Below, in pieces: positions 46,841 to 55,500 of a stretch of DNA of 64,000 nt; position 1 is the first letter of the stretch; every line of letters begins with the position of its first letter. The position numbers were made by a program, and so were the translations under genes. Source of the stretch: Haematospirillum sp. H4485 (GTDB lineage: Bacteria > Pseudomonadota > Alphaproteobacteria > Rhodospirillales > Rhodospirillaceae). Location of the stretch: positions 248,001 to 312,000 of the forward strand of contig NZ_JAAVSY010000001.1 in assembly GCF_012102745.1 (NCBI RefSeq), in the 5' to 3' direction. The notes below the pieces were generated by a model, which had not been told where the DNA came from, did not search any database, and worked only from the letters and a program-made list of their open reading frames with translations.

Positions 46841-48220
46841 ATGAAGGTTATTATTTGCGGCGCTGGCCAAGTGGGTCACAACATTGCGCATTATCTGGCT
46901 GCCGAGAAGGACAACGATATTACCGTTGTTGACCAGCGACCGGAATTGATACGCAAAATACAGGACACACTGGACGTAAAGGCCGTGGTTGGTCACGCCT
47001 CTTATCCCGAGATCCTCGAACAGGCGGGTGCCCGTGATGCCAGTCTGCTGATTGCGGTAACGGCTGTTGATGAAGTGAACATGGTTGCTTGCCAGGTTGC
47101 GCATTCCCTGTTTTCTGTTCCGACCAAGATTGCCCGTGTACGGAGCCAGTCCTATCTGGATCCCATGTGGGGCAATTTGTTTAATCACAATGATTTGCCT
47201 ATCGATGTGATTATCAGCCCGGAGATTGAGGTCGCCCGTGCGATTGCCCGTCGGTTGCAGGTGCCGGGAACGACAGACATTATCCCGCTTGTTGACAACA
47301 AGGTTCAGCTTCTGGGGGTGCGTTGTACACCGGATACCCCGGTTCTGCATACGCCCTTGCGCCAGCTTTCGGCACTGTTCCCGGATTTGCATCTGGTTAT
47401 TGTTGGCATCATCCGCAATGATCGCCCGATTGTACCTTCTGCAGAAGATCAAATGCTTGAAGGGGATATTGTCTATTTTGTCGTGGCGACCGAGCATGTG
47501 GGTCGCGCCTTGGCCGCCTTTGGCCAAGAAGCACCGCAGGCCCGCCGCATTCTGATACTGGGTGGCGGGAATATTGCCCTGTTTCTGGCCCAGCAGATTG
47601 AGCAGGATCACCCGGACATATCCTTGCGTATGGTTGAATTGCACAAGGACAGGGCGGAATACATTGCCAGAACCCTGAGCCGGGCAACCGTTATCAATGG
47701 GGATGTCCTGGATCCTGAAATTCTGAAAGAAGCCGGTGTCAGTCGCGTTGAAACCGTTATTGCGCTGACCAACGATGATGAAACAAATATTCTTTCGGCT
47801 ATGCTTGCCAAGCGCTATGGCGCGGAGAGAACCATCGCTCTGCTCAATAAAACGACATACGGCGGTTTGGCGGGGCCTTTGGGTGTTGATGTTGTTGTCA
47901 ATCCGCGTGGTATTACGGTTTCAAGCATTCTGCTTCATGTCCGTCGGGGGCGGATCCATGCCGTCCATTCCCTTCAGGAAGGGTTTGGAGAGGTCATTGA
48001 AGCTGTTGCCGTCGATACATCCCCCTTGGTGGGCAAATCCTTGCGCGATTTCAAGCTGCCTCCAGGGGTTATGCTCGGGGCTGTCGTACGAGGAGAACAG
48101 GTTATCATGCCCCGTGGCAATACCGTTGTTCAGGGTGGTGACAGGGTGGTGCTGTTTGCTGTTGCGGATGCCGTCAAGAAGGTTGAGAAGATGTTCTCTG
48201 TTCGCTTGGAATATTTCTGA
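46841..48220 (+). CDS. trkA: Trk system potassium uptake regulatory subunit TrkA
   Basis: A 459-residue cytoplasmic protein with two tandem RCK modules. Each has a Rossmann nucleotide motif (CGAGQVGHNIAHYLA at the start; LGGGNIALFLAQQI near residue 235) followed by a TrkA-C domain. It gates the TrkH/G potassium channel in response to NAD(H) or ATP. The gene follows ntrX in the conserved ntrYX-trkA-hfq-hflX order. The ATG at 46841 gives the standard N-terminus. Confidence 0.96.
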   Translation: MKVIICGAGQVGHNIAHYLAAEKDNDITVVDQRPELIRKIQDTLDVKAVVGHASYPEILEQAGARDASLLIAVTAVDEVNMVACQVAHSLFSVPTKIARVRSQSYLDPMWGNLFNHNDLPIDVIISPEIEVARAIARRLQVPGTTDIIPLVDNKVQLLGVRCTPDTPVLHTPLRQLSALFPDLHLVIVGIIRNDRPIVPSAEDQMLEGDIVYFVVATEHVGRALAAFGQEAPQARRILILGGGNIALFLAQQIEQDHPDISLRMVELHKDRAEYIARTLSRATVINGDVLDPEILKEAGVSRVETVIALTNDDETNILSAMLAKRYGAERTIALLNKTTYGGLAGPLGVDVVVNPRGITVSSILLHVRRGRIHAVHSLQEGFGEVIEAVAVDTSPLVGKSLRDFKLPPGVMLGAVVRGEQVIMPRGNTVVQGGDRVVLFAVADAVKKVEKMFSVRLEYF

Positions 48221-48244
48221 GTATTCGCAGCTCTGTGCCATGAG

Positions 48245-48946
48245 ATGAAGGTCATGATGGATCCTTTGCCTGTTGTATCCCCGCCGCGGGCTGTACTCTT
48301 TGACTGGGATAACACGTTGGTTGATACGTGGCCGTGCATCCTGAAGGCCATGAATATGACCTTGGTCCATATGGAGCACGATGCTTGGACCCGTGAAGAG
48401 GGTATGACACGCATTTCCCGTTCGCTGCGCGAAAGTTTCCCCGGCCTTTTTGGAAAGCGATGGAGGGAGGCCGAAAGTGTCTTTTATGAATCTTTCCGGT
48501 CATGCCATTTGGATATGCTGACGCCTCTTCCCCATGCGGAAGCCTTGGTGCGACATATATGCGGCATGGGAGTATGGGTTGGTATTGTCAGTAACAAGAC
48601 TGGGGATCTGTTACGGATCGAGGTAGAGCATTTGGGATGGGGGGGCTTGTTCCATCAGGTGGCCGGGGCGGGTGATGCAAAAGCCGACAAGCCTAATATT
48701 GAACACATTTTGCATGCCCTGCAGGGATCGGGCCTGAAACCCGGACAGGATATCTGGTTTGTTGGTGATCATGCTATCGATATGCAATGTGCCAGGGAAT
48801 CAGGCTGTACGCCCTTTCTTCTTCACCACCACGGACCTTTGGTTGGTGACCTTTTGTCGTGGGCACCGCAGGGCATTTATGGTAGCTGCGGGGAATTTCT
48901 TGATGCCTTGCGTACTCTTGCTGTTCCCAGCAACGAAAATAGATGA
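48245..48946 (+). CDS. HAD-family hydrolase, phosphoglycolate phosphatase-like
   Basis: A 233-residue HAD protein: motif I VLFDWDNTLVDTW, motif II VGIVSNKTG, motif III Lys in DAKADKPNIEH, motif IV WFVGDHAIDMQCA. The helical cap sits after motif I. The pattern resembles the Gph branch, but the substrate cannot be assigned. It lies between trkA and hfq, where relatives carry a similar gene. Confidence 0.85.
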   Translation: MKVMMDPLPVVSPPRAVLFDWDNTLVDTWPCILKAMNMTLVHMEHDAWTREEGMTRISRSLRESFPGLFGKRWREAESVFYESFRSCHLDMLTPLPHAEALVRHICGMGVWVGIVSNKTGDLLRIEVEHLGWGGLFHQVAGAGDAKADKPNIEHILHALQGSGLKPGQDIWFVGDHAIDMQCARESGCTPFLLHHHGPLVGDLLSWAPQGIYGSCGEFLDALRTLAVPSNENR

Positions 48947-49012
48947 TAACGAAGGAGACCCGACCGAAGGACGGTCCCCCCTGATGAAGGGGCAACAAAA
49001 AGTGGAAAGGTC

Positions 49013-49273
49013 ATGACTGTCATGCCCAGCGAAAAATCCCAGAATATACAGGATGTTTTCCTGAACCATATCCGCAAGGCAAAAGTTCCGGTTACTGTTT
49101 ACCTCGTTAACGGAGTGAAGTTGCAAGGTATTGTAAGCTGCTTTGACAATTTCTGCCTTCTGCTTCGCCGGGATGGCCATACCCAGCTGATATACAAGCA
49201 CGCTGTTTCCACCGTAATGCCGGGTGGTCCCGTGCAGCTTTTCGAGCCTAAGCCTGAAGATGAACAAGAGTGA
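49013..49273 (+). CDS. hfq: RNA chaperone Hfq
   Basis: An 86-residue Sm-like protein: [39 protein letters not shown] (Sm1), and the Sm2 motif [12 protein letters not shown]. The hexamer mediates small RNA-mRNA pairing. Start at 49013 after GGAAAGG, or 49022, which would give the usual MPSEKSQ. It ends 4 bases inside hflX. Confidence 0.97.
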   Translation: MTVMPSEKSQNIQDVFLNHIRKAKVPVTVYLVNGVKLQGIVSCFDNFCLLLRRDGHTQLIYKHAVSTVMPGGPVQLFEPKPEDEQE

Positions 49274-50586
49274 GCCAGTCTTGCGCTTCGTACGCTATGG
49301 ATTCTGATCATCCTGCTGTTTCCTGGCGTAGTAAATCAGCTGTTCTGTGTCCGTTTTTAAAAAAGACAGCGAGTGGTGTGCGCACTCCAGAGGCCCGGCT
49401 GGCCGAGGCTGTTGGCCTCGCCAAGGCTATTGATCTGGATATTGTCCTGTCCGAGGTCGCCTTGGTCAGTGCCATCAGGCCAGCCACCTATATAGGGGGG
49501 GGATTGGTCGAGCGTCTTGCCCCTGTCCTCGCTGATCTGGACGTGGATATCGTCATTGTTGATGCGCGTCTGTCTCCTGTTCAGCAGCGAAATCTTGAGA
49601 AGGCGTGGGGAACCAAGGTCATTGATCGTACTGGACTTATTCTGGAGATCTTTGGTGCCCGTGCACGAACTCGTGAAGGTCAGTTACAGGTTGAGCTGGC
49701 CCATCTGGAGTATCAGAAATCGCGCCTTGTCCGTTCTTGGACGCACCTGGAGCGGCAAAGGGGCGGCTTTGGTTTTATGGGGGGGCCGGGGGAAAGTCAG
49801 ATCGAGATTGATCGTCGTCTTATCGGCGACCGTATTGTCCGCCTGAAGAAAGATCTTGAGTCTGTCAAGAGGACCCGGGCTCTTCATCGTAAAGCGCGGA
49901 AGAGGACACCTTTTCCCATCATTGCCCTTGTCGGGTATACAAATGCGGGAAAGTCCACGCTTTTTAACCAGATGACCCATGCTGCCGTTATGGCAGAAAA
50001 CCAGCTGTTTGCAACGCTGGATCCAACCATGCGGGCTTTGCAGTTGCCATCTGGGCGGACAGTGATTTTGTCGGACACAGTTGGTTTTGTCTCTGATCTT
50101 CCGCATGAGTTGGTCGCTGCGTTCCATGCCACGCTGGAAGAGGTTCTTGAGGCTGACCTGATCCTGCATGTCCGCGATTATGCGCATCCAGACAGTGAAT
50201 CCCAGAAACTGGATGTTGAGAAGGTTCTGCGTGATGAACTGGGTCTGGATCCCGCTGTCGGGGATAGCGTTGTTGAGGTTCTTAACAAGGCGGATCTTCT
50301 TGTGGAATCCTCCATTGATCCGGACACAGGCGCACTTCTTTTGTCAGCCTTGTCCGGGGATGGTGTGGACAATGTTCTGCGCCGTATTGACGATTGTCTT
50401 GCCTTGGCACGTGTGGCTGTAGAGCTTGTTGTTCCGCCTTCTGATGGAAAAATACTAGCGTGGATCTATCGAAGGGGAGAGGTTCTGAGCCGCGAAGACC
50501 ATGAAGAGGGAGTGCGTCTTATCGTACGGCTTGATCCTGCTGATGCTGGACGTTTGGCGACCAGGACAACAAGTCTTCCCGATTGA
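49270..50586 (+). CDS. hflX: GTPase HflX
   Basis: A 438-residue ribosome-associated GTPase. The N-terminal HflX domain has the glycine-rich [17 protein letters not shown]; the G domain has G1 GYTNAGKS, G3 [10 protein letters not shown], and G4-like NKAD. HflX rescues or splits stalled ribosomes, notably after heat stress. The GTG start overlaps the hfq stop by 4 bases. Confidence 0.96.
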   Translation: MSQSCASYAMDSDHPAVSWRSKSAVLCPFLKKTASGVRTPEARLAEAVGLAKAIDLDIVLSEVALVSAIRPATYIGGGLVERLAPVLADLDVDIVIVDARLSPVQQRNLEKAWGTKVIDRTGLILEIFGARARTREGQLQVELAHLEYQKSRLVRSWTHLERQRGGFGFMGGPGESQIEIDRRLIGDRIVRLKKDLESVKRTRALHRKARKRTPFPIIALVGYTNAGKSTLFNQMTHAAVMAENQLFATLDPTMRALQLPSGRTVILSDTVGFVSDLPHELVAAFHATLEEVLEADLILHVRDYAHPDSESQKLDVEKVLRDELGLDPAVGDSVVEVLNKADLLVESSIDPDTGALLLSALSGDGVDNVLRRIDDCLALARVAVELVVPPSDGKILAWIYRRGEVLSREDHEEGVRLIVRLDPADAGRLATRTTSLPD

Positions 50587-50632
50587 CATGGGCATCCGGG
50601 CAGGTCCCATTGTGCTGGTTACTCCTTGATCT

Positions 50633-51442
50633 ATGGGGTATACCTATGAAATGGACGATGCTTTTCTGGCCCTCGTATCAGATATTATCCGGGACACTGC
50701 TAAGACAGAAATCCTGCCCCGTTTCCGTGCGCTGTCCGCAAATCAGGTGCAAAGCAAGACATCAGCTAATGATCTGGTAACGGAAGCTGATATCTTGGCC
50801 GAGCAGAGGCTCTCGGTCTTGCTGACGGAAATTATGCCGGAATCTATGGTTGTTGGTGAGGAAGGCTGTCATGCCGATCCCGATTTGATACGGGCTATTG
50901 GAACGGCACCGCTTGTGTGGGTTGTTGACCCTTTGGATGGTACGGCCAATTTTGTTAGTGGAAATCCTGTTTTTGCAACGGTTGTTGCCTTGGTCCGTGA
51001 TGGTGTAACCATGGCGGGATGGCTGCACGATCCTGTTAACGATGTCATCCTGTGTGGGTATCGTGGCAATGGCGTGATCCGTAATGGCGTCAGGGTTCGG
51101 TTAGAGCCGCATGATCGTCCCTTGTTGGAACGCACGGGATCACCGGGGGCCAATACGCCCAAGTCCCTTCAGGGGCGCTTTGCTCATAACATTCGTCATG
51201 GAAGTGCCGCCCATGATTATATGGCGCTGATCTCGGGGCGTATAGAGTTTGCTGCTTTCCGAAGGCTTGCCCCATGGGATCATGCAGCCGGGGTTCTGCT
51301 GTATGAAGAGGCTGGGGGTATTAGCAGGTTCATGGATGGCAGTCCGTATAGTCCGAGTATCCATCAGGGGTTCCTGATAGCAGCCCAGAGCCGTATGCTC
51401 TGGAACGAAATTGCCGAAGCTTTTCGCTCTGCGACGCCGTAG
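50633..51442 (+). CDS. Inositol monophosphatase family protein
   Basis: A 269-residue Mg-dependent phosphatase: the metal-site Glu in VGEEG, the motif WVVDPLDGTANFVSGNP and the C-terminal WDHAAGVLLYEEAGG. It could be histidinol-phosphatase, CysQ-like or inositol monophosphatase; the sequence does not settle this. Start at 50633 or 50651. The stop is 5 bases from the convergent trmFO stop. Confidence 0.88.
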   Translation: MGYTYEMDDAFLALVSDIIRDTAKTEILPRFRALSANQVQSKTSANDLVTEADILAEQRLSVLLTEIMPESMVVGEEGCHADPDLIRAIGTAPLVWVVDPLDGTANFVSGNPVFATVVALVRDGVTMAGWLHDPVNDVILCGYRGNGVIRNGVRVRLEPHDRPLLERTGSPGANTPKSLQGRFAHNIRHGSAAHDYMALISGRIEFAAFRRLAPWDHAAGVLLYEEAGGISRFMDGSPYSPSIHQGFLIAAQSRMLWNEIAEAFRSATP

Positions 51443-51447
51443 AGACT

Positions 51448-52821
51448 TTATGAAAAGAGGTCACCTTTCCGCCATGCGTCAAGATCGGCCAGTGCGCGTT
51501 GTGCATACAGGGGCTTGCGTTCCCGTCCCTTGATTTTCTTGCCTCTCGCATCGCGATCATCGGTCAGCTCCGGGAAAAGACCGAAGTTGATATTCATGGG
51601 CTGATAGGTATCTGAAACAGCGCCCCCGGTGATATGGGCAAGCATGGACCCCATCGCGGTTGTGATGGGGGGGGAGTCAAGGTGTTTGCCCAAGGCATCG
51701 GCAGCGGCAAAAAGCCCTGCCATTAGCCCAACAGCAGCGCTCTCGACATAGCCTTCGCAGCCTGTAATTTGTCCGGCAAAGCGGATGTCCGGCCTATTTC
51801 TCAGGCGCAGTTTATGGTCCAGAAGGCGGGGGCTGTTCAAGAATGTGTTTCGATGAATGCCGCCCAGCCGTGCGAATTCGGCGTTTTCAAGCCCGGGTAT
51901 CATCCTGAAGACACGGCTTTGTTCTCCGTACTTCAGTTTGGTCTGGAAACCGACGATGTTGTAGATTGTGCCCAAGGCATTATCTTGCCTCAGCTGCACA
52001 ACAGCGTAAGGCTTCTGTCCGGGTGTGTGGGGGTTGGTCAGTCCAACGGGTTTCATAGGGCCGTAAAGAAGCGTTTGTCGTCCACGTTCAGCCATAACTT
52101 CAATGGGCAGGCAGCCTTCAAAATACGGTGTGTCTTTTTCCCAATACTTGAATTCTGTTTTTTCGGCTGCCAGAAGAGCATCCAGAAATGCTTCATATTC
52201 TTCGCGCGTCATGGGGCAGTTTATATAATCTGTTCCGGTGCCCTTGTCATAGCGTGACTGGAACCATGCCTTTGATAGATCAATAGAATCCTTATGCACA
52301 ATTGGAGCAATGGCATCAAAGAAGGACAAGGATTCCTCACCCGTGGCGGTGCGAATTGCTTCTGCCAAGGGTGATGAGGTCAGGGGGCCTGTTGCAATGA
52401 TTGTTTGGCCCCACGTTTCCGGAGGAAGTGTACGTAGTTCGGTACGCTCGACACGTATATCCGGATGAGCCTGTACACGTTTGGTAATGAATGTGGAGAA
52501 GGCTTCCCTGTCGACAGCCAAGGCGCCACCAGCTGGTACTTTTGTGTGATCTGCTGCTTCCATGATCAGGGATGAGCAGCGCCGCATTTCTTCGTGCAAA
52601 AGACCTACGGCATTGTACAGGGCATCATCAGAGCGAAAAGAGTTCGAGCAGACCAGCTCGGCAAGCTGATCTGTTTGGTGAGCGTTGGTTGTAGTTTGTG
52701 GACGCATTTCATGGATAACAACTGAAACACCGGCATTGGCCAGCTGCCAGGCGGCTTCGCATCCAGCCAGTCCACCGCCGATAATATGAACGTGCCGGGC
52801 TGTGTTGTTATGTGTAGCCAT
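51448..52821 (-). CDS. trmFO: Methylenetetrahydrofolate-tRNA-(uracil-5-)-methyltransferase TrmFO
   Basis: A 457-residue flavoprotein: FAD motif [17 protein letters not shown], then HEMRP and the folate/tRNA region [11 protein letters not shown]. The middle part has [12 protein letters not shown] and [17 protein letters not shown], both diagnostic of TrmFO. It makes 5-methyluridine at tRNA position 54 using methylenetetrahydrofolate, which SHMT (encoded in this window) supplies. Confidence 0.96.
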   Translation of the reverse strand: MATHNNTARHVHIIGGGLAGCEAAWQLANAGVSVVIHEMRPQTTTNAHQTDQLAELVCSNSFRSDDALYNAVGLLHEEMRRCSSLIMEAADHTKVPAGGALAVDREAFSTFITKRVQAHPDIRVERTELRTLPPETWGQTIIATGPLTSSPLAEAIRTATGEESLSFFDAIAPIVHKDSIDLSKAWFQSRYDKGTGTDYINCPMTREEYEAFLDALLAAEKTEFKYWEKDTPYFEGCLPIEVMAERGRQTLLYGPMKPVGLTNPHTPGQKPYAVVQLRQDNALGTIYNIVGFQTKLKYGEQSRVFRMIPGLENAEFARLGGIHRNTFLNSPRLLDHKLRLRNRPDIRFAGQITGCEGYVESAAVGLMAGLFAAADALGKHLDSPPITTAMGSMLAHITGGAVSDTYQPMNINFGLFPELTDDRDARGKKIKGRERKPLYAQRALADLDAWRKGDLFS

Positions 52822-52973
52822 GGAAATAGCATCCCTTTTCCTGCACTGTTCCAGAGGATGCTCTCCTATCCCGGTGGTACAAAAACCTCAAGCGGCAATT
52901 TTCTATAGATGCGCGCAGCATGGATTTTAGGATCTGTTGCTTGCAGTATATAGATCTATGCGTGTTTTTTCCA

Positions 52974-52994
52974 TCTATCTATTTGATAGATAGA
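52974..52994. repeat. AT-rich palindrome upstream of the structured leader
   Basis: TCTATCTAT (52974-52982) and ATAGATAGA (52986-52994) are perfectly complementary with TTG between. It lies in a very AT-rich stretch at 52940-53005, between trmFO and the GC-rich element. It could be an operator for a dimeric regulator or a promoter-proximal hairpin. Confidence 0.55.
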
Positions 52995-53044
52995 GATAAT
53001 TATGTATTTCGACGTTCTTGATCTCATCAATAGAGGCGAATATG

Positions 53045-53193
53045 ATCCTGGTTCTTCGCCTTCAGCATGTGGCTGGCGGGCGGAGAGGCCACCGGGCTGT
53101 AACCCGGTGCCCAGAGGGTCTTGCACACCCCCCGGCAAATCAAACTGGCCAGGATTGACCTGCCGCCGCCCGGTCCATGCGCATGGACAGGAG
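53045..53193 (+). promoter_or_regulatory. Candidate structured RNA leader, GC-rich
   Basis: A closing stem ATCCTGG (53045-53051) pairs with CCAGGAT (53149-53155). Inside are a 7 bp hairpin CACCGGG/CCCGGTG (53090-53109, 6-base loop), a small GGGT/ACCC hairpin (53116-53130), and alternatives such as GTGGC/GCCAC. GGGCGG near 53078-53083 can also pair with CCGCCC at 53166-53171. A perfect 16-base palindrome, GTCCATGCGCATGGAC (53173-53188), directly abuts AGGAG (53189-53193), the likely Shine-Dalgarno site of the ORF at 53204. The layout (a folded domain, an alternative pairing, a hairpin touching the ribosome-binding site) is like a riboswitch or attenuator, but I cannot match it to a known class. 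Confidence 0.45.
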
Positions 53194-53203
53194 ACGGCAT
53201 AAC

Positions 53204-53416
53204 ATGGGGTGTTTTTCTATGTGCGAAAAAAGCCGGGGTTGTGATGGAAAGTCTGTTTCAGATACCGGGTTCGATCAGAATAATTATTTCGGAGCGCCGA
53301 TCTGGCGCAGCTCTATCCTCTGGAAGTACGGAATACTTCGTCTGCTGCCAACGCCTGACGATTATCCCGAATGGAAAGCAGGGGGGGTAGAGGATCCCAA
53401 GGGCAGCAGTGCCTGA
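53204..53416 (+). CDS. Small unrecognised ORF downstream of the structured leader
   Basis: A 70-codon ORF with AGGAG 10 bases before its ATG. It has three Cys near the N-terminus (C3, C7, C13) and an aromatic, Pro-rich C-terminal half (FGAPIWRSSILWKYG, then PTPDDYPEWK). There is no signal peptide or transmembrane helix. It overlaps the 3' end of the convergent repressor gene by 55 bases. I do not recognise it; the evidence for coding is the good Shine-Dalgarno site and the leader in front of it. Confidence 0.4.
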   Translation: MGCFSMCEKSRGCDGKSVSDTGFDQNNYFGAPIWRSSILWKYGILRLLPTPDDYPEWKAGGVEDPKGSSA

Positions 53417-54090
53417 TAAGCACCAATAACAATGGCAATTACAGATGCATGAGGTGCATCAGGAGCAGGCCAGGGAATGGGCGGTAATATTGGGTCTGGT
53501 GATGGCACCGTTAGTACGTGCGAGCCATCTTTCTGAACCTTGAGACGCCTTGCTGTCAATTCGTACCGATCTGGGGACGGCATGAAGCGTCGTACAATCA
53601 CCCACATACCATCTGTTACAGAGACAGGGACATCTGCAACAGGAACGCATATGAGAACGCTGCCTGCCTGGAAGATATCGTATATGCCCCCCGAACCAAC
53701 CTGTAACCCGTATGCAGTTGGCCAAGGGTTCCCGGGGGGCAGGGGGCAGGTCCGGTGTTTTTCTGGTGGCCATTCGGGAAAATTCACCCACTTCCCCGGA
53801 CAAACTTCTCCTCGAACAATGACTTGTGAGGGAAGGGTACTGGATTTATGAGAGTTATTTCCCTCATTGCAACCCGGGACTTCGCCGTGAAGAAGCCAAT
53901 CGGACGAAACGCCAAGAAATTCACCAAGCTTGGCCAGGTTATCAGCGCGTGGTGATTTTGTGCGTCCTGACCTGATATCCCTCAAGAAGTCAGGCTTTAG
54001 TCCTGCGGCAAGGCACAGGGCCCGCTGTGACTTGATTCCTCGTTCAGAAGCCAGGAGCATCGCCCTGGCCACGATGCTTTTACTGGTCAT
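53362..54090 (-). CDS. XRE-family repressor with a LexA/CI-like (S24) C-terminal domain
   Basis: A 242-residue protein. An N-terminal HTH (about 1-68: SQRALCLAAGLKPDFLRDIRSG and NLAKLGEFLGVSSDWLL) is followed by a linker and an S24-like domain (about 100-235). The catalytic dyad looks degenerate: the usual GDSM is replaced around YGLQVGSGGIYDIF, and the position of the Lys before RL reads ARRL. Self-cleavage is therefore doubtful. It resembles phage CI-type repressors, but no phage genes adjoin it. It is divergent from the cysteine-rich gene. Confidence 0.8.
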   Translation of the reverse strand: MTSKSIVARAMLLASERGIKSQRALCLAAGLKPDFLRDIRSGRTKSPRADNLAKLGEFLGVSSDWLLHGEVPGCNEGNNSHKSSTLPSQVIVRGEVCPGKWVNFPEWPPEKHRTCPLPPGNPWPTAYGLQVGSGGIYDIFQAGSVLICVPVADVPVSVTDGMWVIVRRFMPSPDRYELTARRLKVQKDGSHVLTVPSPDPILPPIPWPAPDAPHASVIAIVIGAYQALLPLGSSTPPAFHSG

Positions 54091-54168
54091 GGCATTGGCC
54101 TGATTCTAACGAACCGGAGCGTGAAATATCCCTTATGGAGCCGCGCCTGTCATCACGGAAGTTTCCGT

Positions 54169-54197
54169 TTGACTTTTGAGGTATTTTTCCCTCATAT
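54169..54197 (+). promoter_or_regulatory. Candidate sigma70-type promoter for the cysteine-rich gene
   Basis: TTGACT (54169-54174) and TCATAT (54192-54197) with a 17-base spacer. The octamer TCCCTCAT overlaps the -10 region at 54188-54195, and TCCCTTAT occurs at 54129-54136 in the same divergent spacer, so a repressor site here is plausible. Placement just before ATG 54248 fits a short leader. Confidence 0.45.
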
Positions 54198-54247
54198 CCA
54201 CTCTTCTGATGAAAACGTGTTCAAGGGGAAGGGAAGTGGCTGGAGTC

Positions 54248-54724
54248 ATGTTCCTTAAGACCGGGTTAAGGCCAAGGTGGCTTTGGGCGGGTTCCCTGAA
54301 TATGCGCCGTCATTTCAGGTATGGCTTATTATATAAGAAGTGTAAGGACCTGCGCGCCTTTCGCAAAAAGTTGGAAGTGGTTTTTTCGTCTTTTTCTACG
54401 GATATCGTGTTGTATGCGAATCCGTTCCAAGGTTATGGTGTATCATCTGAAAGTCTTGGTCAGGTCCTTGTTATAGAACAACTTTCTTCCAAATATTCTT
54501 ATGTATCTCAAGAGATTGACCTGTCTTCGGATGCCTGTATCCTCAGCTCTCGTTTCATGGGCGATGAAGCTTTGAAGCCATGGTGCGATTGTGTTTGTGA
54601 CCGTCGTTTGTCAGGTATGAAATTTCCCCTTTGTGCTACGGATTGCATTTGCAATGGGGTTATGCAGCAGTATATTCGCCGCCCGGAATGTTATCCGATG
54701 CCCGTTCTTCAGGAGAATTGCTGA
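54248..54724 (+). CDS. Cysteine-rich orphan protein upstream of yajC
   Basis: A 158-residue protein with no family I recognise. The N-terminal half is basic (RPRWLWAG, then RRHFRYGLLYKKCK). The C-terminal part is Cys-rich: C113, C115, C117 in WCDCVCD, C129, C133, C135 in CATDCIC, plus C148 and C158. This spacing suggests a metal or iron-sulfur site, but it is not a standard zinc finger. ATG 54248 after GGGAAGTGGCTGGAG is preferred; in-frame ATG 54209 and TTG 54176 also exist. Its TGA overlaps the yajC ATG by one base. Confidence 0.6.
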   Translation: MFLKTGLRPRWLWAGSLNMRRHFRYGLLYKKCKDLRAFRKKLEVVFSSFSTDIVLYANPFQGYGVSSESLGQVLVIEQLSSKYSYVSQEIDLSSDACILSSRFMGDEALKPWCDCVCDRRLSGMKFPLCATDCICNGVMQQYIRRPECYPMPVLQENC

Positions 54725-55089
54725 TGTTGATTTCCCCCGCCCATGCCCAGGCTGTTGATGCTGCGGCCGGAGGCATGCAGTCTGGTCTTCTGCAGCTTTT
54801 GCCACTGGCACTGATTTTTGTTGTTTTTTACTTTTTGCTGATTCGCCCCCAGCAGAAACGCATGAAGGCTCATCGCGAAATGCTGACCAACGTGCGCCGT
54901 GGTGATGTCGTCGTGACGTCGGGCGGGATTATTGGTACCGTTACAAAGGTTATGGATGCCGAGCTTCAGGTTGAGATTGCAGAAGGGGTAAAGGTCAAGG
55001 TTGCCCGTGAAATGCTGGCTTCTGTTAATGCAAAGACCGAACCGTCCAAGCCTGCAAAGGAAAAGGAAGACACCAAGGAAAGTGTCTAG
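54724..55089 (+). CDS. yajC: Preprotein translocase subunit YajC
   Basis: A 121-residue single-pass membrane protein: a hydrophobic helix LLPLALIFVVFYFLLIRPQQKRMKAH near residue 25-50, then the YajC core VRRGDVVVTSGGIIGTVTKV. It belongs to the SecDF-YajC complex. No secD or secF follows; the next gene is Mth938-like, as in many alphaproteobacteria that keep secDF further on or elsewhere. Confidence 0.95.
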   Translation: MLISPAHAQAVDAAAGGMQSGLLQLLPLALIFVVFYFLLIRPQQKRMKAHREMLTNVRRGDVVVTSGGIIGTVTKVMDAELQVEIAEGVKVKVAREMLASVNAKTEPSKPAKEKEDTKESV

Positions 55090-55116
55090 TCTGATCGCGT
55101 GATGATGGAGAGCGCA

Positions 55117-55491
55117 ATGGACATTACGCCGGTCGTTCCCGCAGGTAGGCAGATTATATCTGCCTATGGCGACGGTAACTTTCGTATTGCCGGTACTGTC
55201 TGGAGCTCTCCTGTTCTTGTGTTTCCGACTTTTTCGTGCTTGTGGGATGTTTCATCACCGGAAAGTTTGACCGTAGAGTCCTTCCAGCCCGTGCAGGAGT
55301 ATAAGCCCGGTATTGAGATTGTACTGATTGGGGGAGGGCGGAGCTCTCCCTTCCTTCCAAATTCTCTGCGTCAAATGCTATGCGAGATGTTTGCGTCCTG
55401 CGACATTATGGATACCGGGGCTGCTTGCCGTACTTTTAATGTGCTGCTGGCCGAGGACCGCCGTGTCGCGGCGGCCCTTTTCCCTGTTTGA
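55117..55491 (+). CDS. Mth938-like domain protein (DUF498)
   Basis: A 124-residue protein with ISAYGDGNFRIAG, EIVLIGGGRSSPFLP and DTGAACRTFNVLLAEDRRVAAALFPV, the Mth938 fold pattern. These proteins are related to NDUFAF3, an assembly factor of mitochondrial complex I, and are often encoded next to secDF/yajC in alphaproteobacteria. The ATG at 55117 follows GGAGAGCG; ATGs at 55102 and 55105 are in frame too. Confidence 0.88.
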   Translation: MDITPVVPAGRQIISAYGDGNFRIAGTVWSSPVLVFPTFSCLWDVSSPESLTVESFQPVQEYKPGIEIVLIGGGRSSPFLPNSLRQMLCEMFASCDIMDTGAACRTFNVLLAEDRRVAAALFPV

Positions 55492-55500
55492 GAAATAGTA

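Noticed and set aside
53088-53112. tRNA-Tyr-like anticodon arm (CTGTAA loop on a GC stem)
   Set aside because: No acceptor stem, D arm or T arm can be assembled around it.
53045-53190. Cobalamin riboswitch, from CCAGGATTGACCTGCC resembling a B12 box
   Set aside because: The conserved GGGAA and GCCACTG core elements are missing, the B12-box-like segment has extra bases, and CCAGGAT is better explained by pairing with ATCCTGG at 53045-53051.
53362-54724. Prophage or integrated element around the CI-like repressor
   Set aside because: No integrase, structural genes, direct-repeat att sites or transposase are present; the flanks are ordinary core genes.
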